The notes beneath the pieces are model-generated. The model saw only the letters and a program-made list of their open reading frames with translations, made no database searches and was not told the DNA's origin. A stretch of 64,000 nt of DNA, taken from positions 2,170,001 through 2,234,000 of the forward strand of contig NC_003197.2 in NCBI RefSeq assembly GCF_000006945.2. Direction: 5' to 3'. Of the stretch, positions 8,954 to 18,497 are shown piece after piece (the stretch's first letter is position 1; each line of letters begins with the position of its first letter). The position numbers were made by a program, and so were the translations under genes. The stretch is from Salmonella enterica subsp. enterica serovar Typhimurium str. LT2. GTDB lineage: Bacteria > Pseudomonadota > Gammaproteobacteria > Enterobacterales > Enterobacteriaceae.

Positions 8954-9847
8954 TTATTCATGCAAAAGCTGCTCTATGCTCTTACGGAACTTGGCTCCTT
9001 CTTTCAGGTTGCGCAGCCCGTACTTCACAAATGCCTGCATGTAGCCCATTTTTTTACCGCAGTCATAGCTGTCACCCGTCATTAGCATCGCGTCAACCGA
9101 CTGTTTTTTCGCCAGTTCAGCAATGGCATCGGTGAGCTGGATGCGGCCCCAGGCGCCCGGTTCGGTTCTTTCCAGTTCCGCCCAGATGTCGGCTGAAAGC
9201 ACATAACGGCCTACCGCCATCAAATCGGAATCCAGCGTCTGCGGCTGATCCGGTTTTTCGATAAACTCCACAATCCGGCTGACTTTGCCTTCATTATCCA
9301 GAGGTTCTTTCGTCTGGATAACGGAATACTCCGATAAATCACCTTTCATGCGCTTCGCCAGCACCTGGCTGCGACCCGTTTCATTGAAACGCGCCACCAT
9401 CGCCGCAAGGTTATAGCGCAGCGGATCGGCGGTAGCATCATCGATAATAATATCCGGGAGTACCACAATGAAAGGGTTATCGCCCACGACCGGACGCGCG
9501 CACAGAATAGAATGCCCCAGCCCTAACGGCTGCGCCTGGCGAACGTTCATAATCGTCACGCCCGGTGGGCAGATAGATTGCACTTCCGCCAAAAGCTGAC
9601 GCTTAACGCGCTGCTCAAGAAGTGATTCAAGTTCATAAGAGGTGTCGAAGTGGTTCTCAACGGCGTTTTTAGACGCGTGAGTCACCAGCACGATTTCTTT
9701 GATCCCTGCAGCCACAATCTCATCGACAATGTACTGAATCATTGGCTTGTCGACGATCGGTAGCATCTCTTTTGGGATTGCCTTGGTGGCAGGCAACATA
9801 TGCATACCCAAACCCGCTACCGGTATAACTGCTTTCAAATTCATCAT
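8954..9847 (-). CDS. galF: GalF, UTP-glucose-1-phosphate uridylyltransferase-like protein
   Basis: Close paralogue of GalU, thought to modulate UDP-glucose supply for surface polysaccharides. The nucleotidyltransferase fold is intact, but the signature that in GalU reads [17 protein letters not shown] reads [17 protein letters not shown] here: the key T-R pair is M-H, which is known for GalF and fits its poor catalysis. I chose the ATG at 9847 (297 residues, MMNLKAVIP); an upstream in-frame extension of 43 codons has no family support, and TGGAAG lies just before 9847. It sits between the wca and rfb operons, as in other enterics. Confidence 0.94.
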
Positions 9848-10024
9848 TGTTTCTTCCACCTGTAAAATGGTTGCTGAATTATAGCTCTTTAGCTTGTTTT
9901 CGCCAGCATGAATTACTCTGCTGCCAGGGATAATGATGGCACGCTCTACATTACGTCTTAGTCGGCACCATAACATTAAGTATGAACAACTTTTTCCCAG
10001 GAATTTTCGTAAAAATAGCGGTAC

Positions 10025-11428
10025 TTACCCTCCCCGCTTCGGCAGCGAAAAATTCACTGCTTCGACATTCACGGTTTGGTGATTAATCCTGTCGATATCC
10101 ACGGAACTCTGCCCGTTTTCATTGATGGCATGAACATTAGCGAGGGAAAGCAGCGTGTCCTGGCGGGCCATAAATTGACCACGTACATCTTTACGCAAAT
10201 CGAAATGCATTTTTAACGCCGGGCCAATCGCTGAAGTTTGCATCACGTTGATATTGCGCAGAAAGAGGTGCTGCGGTTGATTATGCAGTTCCAGCGTAGC
10301 ACGCGTCATCCGTACATTGGTGATGGCGACAAAAGAGGGGGTGTTGCCGGAGGAAATTTGAATGCCGCGTAATTTATAAGCAACCTGGCGATTATCCAAC
10401 CGAATAGCGTTTAATTTAAAGTTTTGCGGAATTGACAGGTATTTTCCTTTAACGACGCCATAGCCGATGAGCATCCCGGCACTATTCGTCATATCAATAT
10501 TATCAATGACGAAATTATCACAGCCATAAATTGCGATCGTTGCGTTATCAATACCCGCATTTTTACTGAAACCGGGCGTGATGTTTTTGGCTTTGACATT
10601 GCGAATGACGAAATGTTTGCCATTTTCTACGTGCACAAGCTGTCGGCAATCAGATCCGGTAATATTGGCCACCACAAAGTTTTTTACTGCCTGGTCTTCA
10701 GGATAACTGTTGTCATAGGTGCTACCCGCCAGCCCGATGCCGATCCCCCAGTTGATTTTGCCATTGGTACAATTAATGCGTTCGATGACATGATCGGAAA
10801 TCAGGATGTCGCGGTCGTGAATCGCGACATTCCACTCAATGGCGTCCCCCTGTAAATCGCTAAAGCGGCTATGCGTAATCCGCGCGCCATCCATTTGGTT
10901 ATGAAATCCCTGGCGGAGAATGGCGTAGTTGGCGTGGGTAACGGTGATGTCATCGATAATGAGATTACGCATCACCTGCGGTTCCTTACCACCGATGAAA
11001 ATTTGCGCGACGGGGCCAAAGCCGCTCATCGCCACGCCTTTAATCACACAGTCCGACCCGCGAACATCCAGCGTCACATTGTGCAGACTGCCGCCCTGCT
11101 CCCCCACCACCTGACACCCGTCCTGCAAAATAAACCGTCCCCGGCCATTCCCACGCACCGCGCCCTGTACCCGCAGCGTTTTTCCCGCCGGAATCGTTAT
11201 CGCCGCATTGATATTTTCACACACCCATCCTGGCGGTACGACCACGGTCTGTCCGTCGGCGAAGGCCTGTTTGAACGAGGCGATACCGTCATCCGCCGGA
11301 TAATCCTTAATATCGACGGTCTCGCGAGGTTCACGCGCCTGTACCGGCAAGGCGCGCAGAAAAGGAAGAACAGCAAGCGCAGAACCTGCCGTCAGGAGGG
11401 TACGTCGGGAGAATTTAGTCGCGGGCAT
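10025..11428 (-). CDS. wcaM: Colanic acid biosynthesis protein WcaM
   Basis: Last gene of the colanic acid operon, 467 residues. The N-terminus has a twin-arginine signal (SRRTLLTAG, then a hydrophobic run ending LPVQA), so export to the periplasm by Tat is likely. The remainder has the repeated short beta-strand pattern with Asn/Ile ladders of a right-handed beta-helix, as in polysaccharide lyases and hydrolases. Its exact activity is not evident from the sequence. It begins 10 nt after the wcaL stop. Confidence 0.93.
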   Translation of the reverse strand: MPATKFSRRTLLTAGSALAVLPFLRALPVQAREPRETVDIKDYPADDGIASFKQAFADGQTVVVPPGWVCENINAAITIPAGKTLRVQGAVRGNGRGRFILQDGCQVVGEQGGSLHNVTLDVRGSDCVIKGVAMSGFGPVAQIFIGGKEPQVMRNLIIDDITVTHANYAILRQGFHNQMDGARITHSRFSDLQGDAIEWNVAIHDRDILISDHVIERINCTNGKINWGIGIGLAGSTYDNSYPEDQAVKNFVVANITGSDCRQLVHVENGKHFVIRNVKAKNITPGFSKNAGIDNATIAIYGCDNFVIDNIDMTNSAGMLIGYGVVKGKYLSIPQNFKLNAIRLDNRQVAYKLRGIQISSGNTPSFVAITNVRMTRATLELHNQPQHLFLRNINVMQTSAIGPALKMHFDLRKDVRGQFMARQDTLLSLANVHAINENGQSSVDIDRINHQTVNVEAVNFSLPKRGG

Positions 11429-11438
11429 ACCACCTCGT

Positions 11439-12659
11439 TTATATCGTTTGTAGCAGGCTGGCTAACTGGCGATTAATCGCCTGCTGATTAAAATCTTGCG
11501 CCACTTTTTCACGGGCGCGCGTGATCACCGACTCCAGCGTGTCGTGGTCAATCCGGCTGAACTCAGCGAGTCGGGCCGCCAGCGCCTGCGCATCGTTTTC
11601 CGGCACCAGCCAGCCGGATTTGCCGGCCTCCACCAGTTCCGGAATACCGCTATGCACGGTAGATACCACGGGAATCCCTACCGCCATCGCCTCCATCAGC
11701 GCTACCGGAATACCTTCCATATCGCCATCCGTACCGGTAATCGACGGCAGCAAAAAAACATCGGCGTCATCCAGCATCGCCTTCACTTCATGGCTCGGTT
11801 TAAACCCCGGCATCTCAATGACATCCTCTAGCTGATACTGCTCGATGAGCGTGCGCAGCCGACGTTCCCACGGGCCAATCCCCAGAATGCGGTAGCGAAA
11901 CGCCACGCCCTGTGCTTTCAGTTGCCGACAGGCTTCAATCGCCACATGCAGGCCTTTTTTTTCTGTCAGGCGCGCGACGGAAATCATCTCCAGCGGCATC
12001 CCTGGCGCTTTCACCGAACGATGGGTAAAACGCGTCATGTCGACGCCCATGCGCGAAACGGCAATCTTTTCCGGCGGACAGCCCATACTTTTCAGGCGAC
12101 CGGCCCACAGATCGCTGATGGGCAGCATCAGATCGCCACGACGAAACAACTGCTGATACTCCGGCGTGTAATGACTGAGCACCTCACGACTAGAGATATC
12201 AATCCCGTGGAAAATAGTCGCGATTTTGCCGCGAAGCACGCCCAGTTCGCGTAGTTTGGCCGCCGTCACGCCCGCCGGACCAAAGTGTGCGATAAACACA
12301 TCCGCCACAAAAGGCTGGCTCACCTGCGCGCAAATCGCGGAAAGGATCAAATTGCGTGATTCATCGCCATAGCGGGTAAAATTGAGCGCTTTCCAGGTCG
12401 CCGCCCGATGCAGCCCCGGCAGCGTTTTACATGCCCGGTAGCGCAGTTTCGCCAGCCGTCCCTGGGGCTCATCCTGTAACCAGCGGGTTTTCGCCGCCAG
12501 GCCATACTTCTCCCAGGCGGCGTGAGTATGTTGGGTATCGCCTTTTTGTAACGCGACAATCTCCACCTCATGGCCCATATCAATAAACGCAGTAATCTGA
12601 TTCAGCACAAAGGTTTCCGATGAGAGTGGAAATTTCAGCAGAAAAAAGCTGACTTTCAT
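11439..12659 (-). CDS. wcaL: Colanic acid glycosyltransferase WcaL
   Basis: GT4-type glycosyltransferase adding one sugar of the colanic acid repeat on the lipid carrier at the inner face of the membrane. The C-terminal Rossmann domain shows the retaining-GT signature EGIPVALMEAMAVGIPVVST (E-x7-E) and SVARLTEKKGLHVAIEA. 406 residues. Its start overlaps the end of wcaK by 4 nt, indicating coupled translation. Confidence 0.94.
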   Translation of the reverse strand: MKVSFFLLKFPLSSETFVLNQITAFIDMGHEVEIVALQKGDTQHTHAAWEKYGLAAKTRWLQDEPQGRLAKLRYRACKTLPGLHRAATWKALNFTRYGDESRNLILSAICAQVSQPFVADVFIAHFGPAGVTAAKLRELGVLRGKIATIFHGIDISSREVLSHYTPEYQQLFRRGDLMLPISDLWAGRLKSMGCPPEKIAVSRMGVDMTRFTHRSVKAPGMPLEMISVARLTEKKGLHVAIEACRQLKAQGVAFRYRILGIGPWERRLRTLIEQYQLEDVIEMPGFKPSHEVKAMLDDADVFLLPSITGTDGDMEGIPVALMEAMAVGIPVVSTVHSGIPELVEAGKSGWLVPENDAQALAARLAEFSRIDHDTLESVITRAREKVAQDFNQQAINRQLASLLQTI

Positions 12660-13936
12660 TGCGCCTCCCGAATTCTGTCGAGAACAGATTTGATCATCGT
12701 GAACCCTTTCGCCCGCTCCTCGGTGACGGCGTTAGCCACTTTTGCCTTTAGCGCAGGCAATTGATTGAGCGTATCGGCCACCACGCTTTGTAATGAACCG
12801 TTCAGCAAGTGACGGATATCGATGGCCAATTCCGCCAGGCCTAGCTGCTGCATAATCCCGGCGGATTTATGTTCATAATTAATGGCGATGGCGGGTGTGC
12901 CAAAATTCATGGAGATAATGGCGGAATGCAGGCGCGTCCCGATGGTCAGTACGCAGGAGGCGAGGATCTTTCCGATTTCCACGTCATTGAGTTCGTCCAT
13001 CGCGATATGGAAATTCTCTGAGTCGTTTACATACTTCGCCATCCGTAACGCAACCATCCGGTCATCGCGGTTATAGCGATCGATACTGGTGCAGGTTGAC
13101 AGCGCCAGTACCTGATAACCGTCCGCAATCAGGCGATTCACGACCTGGGCAAATGCCTGCTCATAGGCCTGCTGAGTGGTGCCCAGGCGTTTATCAAACG
13201 GCTCCAGATCGCGCAACGTAATCGCGACGGTTTTGCGGCGCGCGGTGACGTCCAGCCAGTGCTGCACAGCATAACTGGCAACAAACTCGTCGTGACGGCG
13301 TTCGACTAACCAGGCGGTATCCACCCCCTGCTCCACTTTCCGGGTATCGATCTGCGCGGCGGTCATCAGATCGCGGCTGACGGTTTCACGCAGGATCAGC
13401 GCACTGGTGCGCCCAAAAACATAATTGGCGAGCTGGTTAAAGTCAGGATTCTGGAAAGGGCCGACGCTATGTCCCACCATATAAATTGGTTTGTTCGCCA
13501 TAAACGCGCACAGCGGATATTCAAAGTGAGTCAAACCGTATAAGTCGACATAGTTTGAACCGCCCACCTGAATGACGGCGTCATACTGCGCAATAAATTG
13601 CGCGAATTCGGCAAATTCCGGCGCGATAGCAAAATTACGCAGCGATCCTTCCTGGGCGACTTTAGACAATAAAATTTTATGCTGAAAACGACGGCGTAAT
13701 ACTTTTTTCACCCGACCGTTAAGCCCTGCCGCCGCCTGCTGTTTCTGGCTTAACTGATACAGCGGGTCGGCAATAATCGGGCGCCCCTGCAACCAGGCGG
13801 AACTCACCGGGAAACGGCTCATCACATCCATCTCCGCCTCTGGCGCCTGTTGACGGATGGCATCAAGCAAACCGCGCATAATGGCGCTATCACCACGGTT
13901 GCCGCATGTGTGGTTGCCTAAAATTAATAATTTCAT
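12656..13936 (-). CDS. wcaK: Colanic acid pyruvyl transferase WcaK
   Basis: Polysaccharide pyruvyltransferase (CsaB-like) family, which puts a ketal-linked pyruvate on the terminal galactose of the colanic acid side chain. The N-terminal LILGNHTCGNRGDSAIMRGL is the family signature, and later GTRLHSAIISMNFGTPAIAI is the conserved donor-site region. 426 residues. Overlaps wcaL by 4 nt and follows wzxC by 21 nt. Confidence 0.94.
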   Translation of the reverse strand: MKLLILGNHTCGNRGDSAIMRGLLDAIRQQAPEAEMDVMSRFPVSSAWLQGRPIIADPLYQLSQKQQAAAGLNGRVKKVLRRRFQHKILLSKVAQEGSLRNFAIAPEFAEFAQFIAQYDAVIQVGGSNYVDLYGLTHFEYPLCAFMANKPIYMVGHSVGPFQNPDFNQLANYVFGRTSALILRETVSRDLMTAAQIDTRKVEQGVDTAWLVERRHDEFVASYAVQHWLDVTARRKTVAITLRDLEPFDKRLGTTQQAYEQAFAQVVNRLIADGYQVLALSTCTSIDRYNRDDRMVALRMAKYVNDSENFHIAMDELNDVEIGKILASCVLTIGTRLHSAIISMNFGTPAIAINYEHKSAGIMQQLGLAELAIDIRHLLNGSLQSVVADTLNQLPALKAKVANAVTEERAKGFTMIKSVLDRIREAQ

Positions 13937-13957
13937 AAATAGCCTCTTATATCCCCG

Positions 13958-15436
13958 TCATCCGACACGTAATAACTTTTTCATTTTTGCACTGCCAACA
14001 AGCTGATTTTTAATTTCCATCACCAGCGCATTGCGTGAAAAAATAATCATTAAAATAAAACTCAAAATACCGACCATAACCTGTAGCGCGAATACCCCCG
14101 ACAACGGTAAATAACCGTCGACCAGCTTTCCTGCGCCGTAGCTGGTAATAAATGTTGGCAATGAGAGATAAAACGGTAGCCACAGGCTGAGAATATACTG
14201 ACGATAGCTGGAGCCGAGTACCGGCTTAATCATCACGAAATAGCTCAGAATGGTGTTGATGATTTGCACCACCAGGAACCCCAGCGTCACGCCAATCGCC
14301 CCCGCCAGATGGCCGCCAATGAGAATTGCCGGGATAAACAGAAACGTTTTAAAGACGTTGAACTTAAAGCTGATATCCACGCGCGCTTTCGCCATCAGCA
14401 GCGAACCAATCGGGTTGCCGACCGAGCGCAACAGCCCCACCACGCACAGCAATTGCAGGATCGGGATAATGCTGTTCCACTTCTCGCCAAACACTAACGG
14501 CACAAAATTGTTCGCCACTACCATCAGGCCCAACAGCGCGGGAAAATTGATAATTCCCACCACGGAAAGCAACTTATAGAAGTTGACGCGCAGCTTCTCG
14601 GTATCGTCCTGGATTTTGGCGAATGCCGGAAATAGCACGCGAGTAATGATGGGGTTAAGCTTCGCCGGCGGCACAACAGCCACGTTGTACGCGAGGTTAT
14701 ATCCCCCGGCGACGCTTGCGCCGAGAATTCTCGCCAGTACCAGCGTCGATAAATTCGTGTTGATGTAATTGACGATACTGTCCGCCGTCAGCCACGCGCC
14801 AAAACGCAGGTTCGTGGACACCGATGCCAGCGAAAAATGCAGCCCCGGACGGTAAATCTTGCGGCCAAAGTAACCAAACAGCAGCGTTCGCACCGCGCTG
14901 TTCACCAGATAGCCGAGAATCGCGGTTAGCGCCAGCGGCCAGTAATGGGCGCTAATCACCGTAAAGGTGAACCCCGCCAGCACGGAGGTCGTTTCGATCA
15001 TGCCGATCTTATTGAACTCCAGCTCTTTTTGCATCAGAGCGCGGAACTGCTGCCCGTGAGGGATCACGATAAACGCCAGCGACAACGTTTTGATTAACGG
15101 CGCGAGATCCGGGTTATGCAAAACATGGGCAATCGCATCGCTCAGCCAAAAGACCACCGCAAATACCACAATCCCAAGCCCAACGTTTAGCCAGTAAAGC
15201 GTGGTCAGCTCCAGATGCCCAATCGTTTTACGCTGGATAATCGAGTTCGCGATGCCAAAGTCCGAGATCGTGTCGGCCAGCGCGATAATCACCAGCGAGA
15301 CGGTCAACAGGCCAAACTGGTGGTTGTCGATGATCCGCGCCAGCACCGTCATCTGAATTAACCCCAGACCGATAATCACTATCGTGGCGATAGCCGACCA
15401 TTTAGCGCCGCTGATCGTTTTTTGTCGTAAACTCAT
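13958..15436 (-). CDS. wzxC: Colanic acid lipid-linked repeat flippase WzxC
   Basis: MOP-superfamily oligosaccharide flippase that turns undecaprenyl-linked colanic acid repeats to the periplasmic face. The hydrophobic profile gives about a dozen membrane segments spread along 492 residues. The start at 15436 (MSLRQKTISG) is preceded by GGAGAAAAGA at good spacing; the longer frame adds 11 residues with no ribosome-binding site. The 132-nt gap upstream, to wcaJ, is longer than most spacings in this operon. Confidence 0.94.
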   Translation of the reverse strand: MSLRQKTISGAKWSAIATIVIIGLGLIQMTVLARIIDNHQFGLLTVSLVIIALADTISDFGIANSIIQRKTIGHLELTTLYWLNVGLGIVVFAVVFWLSDAIAHVLHNPDLAPLIKTLSLAFIVIPHGQQFRALMQKELEFNKIGMIETTSVLAGFTFTVISAHYWPLALTAILGYLVNSAVRTLLFGYFGRKIYRPGLHFSLASVSTNLRFGAWLTADSIVNYINTNLSTLVLARILGASVAGGYNLAYNVAVVPPAKLNPIITRVLFPAFAKIQDDTEKLRVNFYKLLSVVGIINFPALLGLMVVANNFVPLVFGEKWNSIIPILQLLCVVGLLRSVGNPIGSLLMAKARVDISFKFNVFKTFLFIPAILIGGHLAGAIGVTLGFLVVQIINTILSYFVMIKPVLGSSYRQYILSLWLPFYLSLPTFITSYGAGKLVDGYLPLSGVFALQVMVGILSFILMIIFSRNALVMEIKNQLVGSAKMKKLLRVG

Positions 15437-15568
15437 TCTTTTCTCCAGAACCTGTTCACAAGGCATCATTGGCGCAGCCAGATTGAATACGGACAGCGCG
15501 GAAAAACCGGAGCGTACACGCTGCCCTGGTGCAATATGGCAAGTAAAATAGCCTTGTGGGTCAGGTTC

Positions 15569-16963
15569 TTAATACGCCGCTTTATTAACAAACCCTTTAA
15601 AAATCGTCAGAAAAACGATTTTGATATCGAACCAAATACTCCATTCGCGGATGTATTCCAGGTCGAATTCCACGCGTTTTTCCATTTTCTCCAGCGTATC
15701 GGTCTCACCGCGCCAGCCATTAATTTGCGCCCAGCCGGTGATGCCCGGCTTCATCTTGTGGCGTAGCATGTAACCTTCAATCAACTGACGATACTGTTCG
15801 TTGTGCGCCACCGCGTGAGGACGAGGACCGACGATGGACATCCCGCCAGTTAATACGTTGATAAACTGCGGCAATTCATCCAGTGAGGTACGACGCAAAA
15901 AGTTACCTACCCGGGTGACGCGCGGATCGTTTTGCGTCGCCTGGGTAACGACCTTATCGTTCTCCATCACCTTCATTGAGCGGAACTTCCAGACTTTGAT
16001 CGGCTTGCCGTCCATCCCGTAGCGCGTCTGACGGAAAATCACCGGCCCGGGCGAGCTCAATTTGACCGCCAGCGCAATGCAGCACAGTACCGGTGAGATG
16101 AGCAGCAGAATCAGCGACGCCAGCACGATATCTTCTGCCCGTTTAAGCAGACGGTTAATCCCTGATAGCGGCGTGTCATATAGCGGAACGACCGGAACGC
16201 CGCTCATCTCCTCCACGCGCGAGTGGAGAATATTAAAGGTGAACACATCGGGAATAAGGATCACCGAGCAGGTGGTGTCGGCCAGCTCGCGCACCAGTTT
16301 TTTCACCATGGCGCCGTCGCTCATCGACATGGCGATATAAACATTGTGAATTCGCGAGGCTTTCGCATCGTCAATTAACTGCTCGAAGTTCCCGGCCCAG
16401 TCAGCAGAGACGCCGCCCGGTTTGGGATCGTGATAGACGCCCACCACCTCAAAACCCAGCCACGGCTCATTACGGAAGCTATCCAGCAACGCCTGGCCCG
16501 CAGGCAAATCTCCGGCGACGGCGACCCGGCGAGTGTTATAACCACGATTGCGTAGCCAGCCCGCGCCGAAACGAATAAATGAACGGCATAACACTAAGCC
16601 CAGGCTGGACAACGCATACCAGGCCAGCCAGGTGGCGAGGCGGTTGTCAAAGTCATCATTAAACGCCACCAGACCGGCGCTGAAGATCAGGCTCAGCGTC
16701 CAGTTTTGCAGTAACAGCGTTAACTCTGTCGACATTTTGACGCCGCGCCAGGAGCGATAAAAATCGGTTATCCCGCCCAGCATTTGAAAAACAACCAGCG
16801 TAATCAGCGCCACCAACAGGTGCATGTACAGGAATGGCAGTCCACTGACTTCACAGATGAACCACAGCCCGCCAAACATGATGGTGATATCTGAAAAGCG
16901 TTGCACCATAGAGATTAACGATGCATTGGTTTTGGCTCGTTCGCGCTTTTTTAGATTTGTCAT
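15569..16963 (-). CDS. wcaJ: UDP-glucose lipid carrier transferase WcaJ
   Basis: Starts the colanic acid repeat by transferring glucose-1-phosphate from UDP-glucose to undecaprenyl phosphate. Polyprenyl-phosphate hexose-1-phosphate transferase: four N-terminal membrane segments (about residues 20-135), a central nucleotide-binding-like domain, another hydrophobic hairpin (about 275-300), then the catalytic C-terminal domain with KVWKFRSM, RRTSLDELPQ and GMSIVGPRPH. 464 residues. A strong hairpin separates it from cpsG. Confidence 0.95.
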   Translation of the reverse strand: MTNLKKRERAKTNASLISMVQRFSDITIMFGGLWFICEVSGLPFLYMHLLVALITLVVFQMLGGITDFYRSWRGVKMSTELTLLLQNWTLSLIFSAGLVAFNDDFDNRLATWLAWYALSSLGLVLCRSFIRFGAGWLRNRGYNTRRVAVAGDLPAGQALLDSFRNEPWLGFEVVGVYHDPKPGGVSADWAGNFEQLIDDAKASRIHNVYIAMSMSDGAMVKKLVRELADTTCSVILIPDVFTFNILHSRVEEMSGVPVVPLYDTPLSGINRLLKRAEDIVLASLILLLISPVLCCIALAVKLSSPGPVIFRQTRYGMDGKPIKVWKFRSMKVMENDKVVTQATQNDPRVTRVGNFLRRTSLDELPQFINVLTGGMSIVGPRPHAVAHNEQYRQLIEGYMLRHKMKPGITGWAQINGWRGETDTLEKMEKRVEFDLEYIREWSIWFDIKIVFLTIFKGFVNKAAY

Positions 16964-16981
16964 CGTTGTTCCTGTGATTGG

Positions 16982-17006
16982 CCCCTTACCCGCAGGCGGT
17001 AAGGGG
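16982..17006 (-). other. Strong hairpin between cpsG and wcaJ
   Basis: CCCCTTACC (16982-16990) pairs perfectly with GGTAAGGGG (16998-17006) around a 7-nt loop, in the 53-nt gap between cpsG and wcaJ. It reads the same on both strands. No T-run follows, so it is more likely an mRNA-stabilising or processing/attenuating structure than an intrinsic terminator. Confidence 0.6.
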
Positions 17007-17016
17007 AGATCTGACG

Positions 17017-18387
17017 TTACTGATTCAGCAGCGCCAGCAGAGTGCGTGTTCGCGCTTCCATCAGCGGAATATCGCCGCGTGATTCCACATTCAGGCGCAC
17101 CACCGGTTCGGTGTTTGACGAGCGCAGGTTGAAACGCCAGTCGGCGAACGACATGCTGAGGCCGTCCGTGCGGTCCACTGCCTGCGCCTCTTCCGCAAAG
17201 TGCGCTTCCACCCGCGCAATGGCCGCCGCCGGCTCCGCCAGTCTGCTGTTGATTTCCCCGCTCGCCGGGAACGCCGCCATCCGGTCGCGAACCAGCTCAC
17301 CCAGCGACTGTCTCTTCAGGCACACCAGCTCCGCCACCAGCAGCCACGGGATCATCCCGCTGTCGCAGTAGGCAAAATCACGAAAATAGTGATGCGCGCT
17401 CATTTCCCCGCCATAAATGGCATCCTCCGTACGCATCCGCTCCTTGATAAAGGCGTGCCCGGTTTTTGACATCACCGGCGTCCCGCCCGCCGCCGTCACC
17501 ACTGCCTCCGTGTTCCAGGTCAGGCGCGGGTCGTGGATAATCTTCGCCCCCGGGTGTTTTTCCAGAAATGCTTCCGCCAGCAGCCCGACGATGTAGTACC
17601 CCTCGATAAACTGCCCTTTCTCATCGAACAGGAAGCAGCGGTCGAAGTCGCCGTCAAAGGCGATACCCATGTCCGCCCCGTGTTCAATAACGGCCTTGCG
17701 GGTGTCGTCGCGACACTCCGGCAGCAACGGGTTGGGAATGCCGTTCGGGAAGGTGCCGTCCGGGGTGTTGTGGATTTTGATGAACTCCACCGGCGCGCCC
17801 AGCGCCTTCAGGCGCGCTTCGATGGCGTCAATGACCGGCCCCGCCGCCCCATTGCCGGCGTTAAACACCAGCTTCAGCGGGGTGAGATTGTTAACACTGA
17901 TATAGCCGAGCAGGTGGTCGATGTAGGCGTCGCGCAGGCTGATTTGTCTGTAGCTGCCGCGCGCGGCCTCGTTCACCGGCGGGAAGTCGCCCGCTTCCGC
18001 CAGACGCTGAACGTCGCGCAGACCGGTGTCGCCGCTTATCGGGCGGGCGCCCTCGCGCACCAGCTTCATACCGTTGTAGTCCATCGGATTATGGCTGGCG
18101 GTCACTTCAATACCGCCGTCCACGCCAAGGTGGAAGGTGGCGAAGTAAATCTCTTCGGTGCCGGACATACCGATATCCAGCACGTCGACGCCCGCGTCCT
18201 GTAACCCTTTCGCCAGCGCCAGCTTCAGCGCCTCGCTGGTCAGGCGCACGTCGCCGCCCAGCACGACGGTTTTCGGTTTTAAATATTCGCCGTAAGCGCG
18301 GCCAATCCGCCACGCGATATCTTCATTGAGCTCTTCGCCCAGCCTGCCGCGAATGTCGTAGGCCTTGAAACAGGTTAATTTTGTCAT
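17017..18387 (-). CDS. cpsG: Phosphomannomutase CpsG (colanic acid)
   Basis: Interconverts mannose-6-phosphate and mannose-1-phosphate for GDP-mannose and GDP-fucose supply. Alpha-D-phosphohexomutase family: the active-site phosphoserine loop is TASHNPMDYNG near residue 97, the metal-binding loop is FDGDFDRC, and the C-terminal phosphate-binding segment is RSSNTEPVVRLNVES. 456 residues. Base composition is notably GC-rich compared with the surrounding genes. It is the M-antigen paralogue of rfbK. Synonym manB. Confidence 0.95.
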   Translation of the reverse strand: MTKLTCFKAYDIRGRLGEELNEDIAWRIGRAYGEYLKPKTVVLGGDVRLTSEALKLALAKGLQDAGVDVLDIGMSGTEEIYFATFHLGVDGGIEVTASHNPMDYNGMKLVREGARPISGDTGLRDVQRLAEAGDFPPVNEAARGSYRQISLRDAYIDHLLGYISVNNLTPLKLVFNAGNGAAGPVIDAIEARLKALGAPVEFIKIHNTPDGTFPNGIPNPLLPECRDDTRKAVIEHGADMGIAFDGDFDRCFLFDEKGQFIEGYYIVGLLAEAFLEKHPGAKIIHDPRLTWNTEAVVTAAGGTPVMSKTGHAFIKERMRTEDAIYGGEMSAHHYFRDFAYCDSGMIPWLLVAELVCLKRQSLGELVRDRMAAFPASGEINSRLAEPAAAIARVEAHFAEEAQAVDRTDGLSMSFADWRFNLRSSNTEPVVRLNVESRGDIPLMEARTRTLLALLNQ

Positions 18388-18456
18388 GTGCTTCCCCTTC
18401 TTCAGGCAACAGTTAGCCCTGACCGTAAATGGCCAGCATCGTTATTGTTATTCATT

Positions 18457-18484
18457 GCCGGATGGCGCGTTGCGCTTACCGGGC
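18457..18484. repeat. REP-like element between cpsB and cpsG
   Basis: The 28-nt sequence starting GCCGGATGGCGCGTTGCGCT and ending in ACCGGGC is a typical enterobacterial REP unit, in the 110-nt gap between cpsB and cpsG. Such elements stabilise upstream mRNA or bind gyrase/Pol I/IHF in other settings; here only the sequence match is seen. Confidence 0.8.
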
Positions 18485-18497
18485 ATAATTGCAGGCG

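Noticed and set aside
17533..18204. 223-codon frame antisense to cpsG
   Set aside because: Val/His/Arg-rich shadow of a GC-rich gene without motif support.
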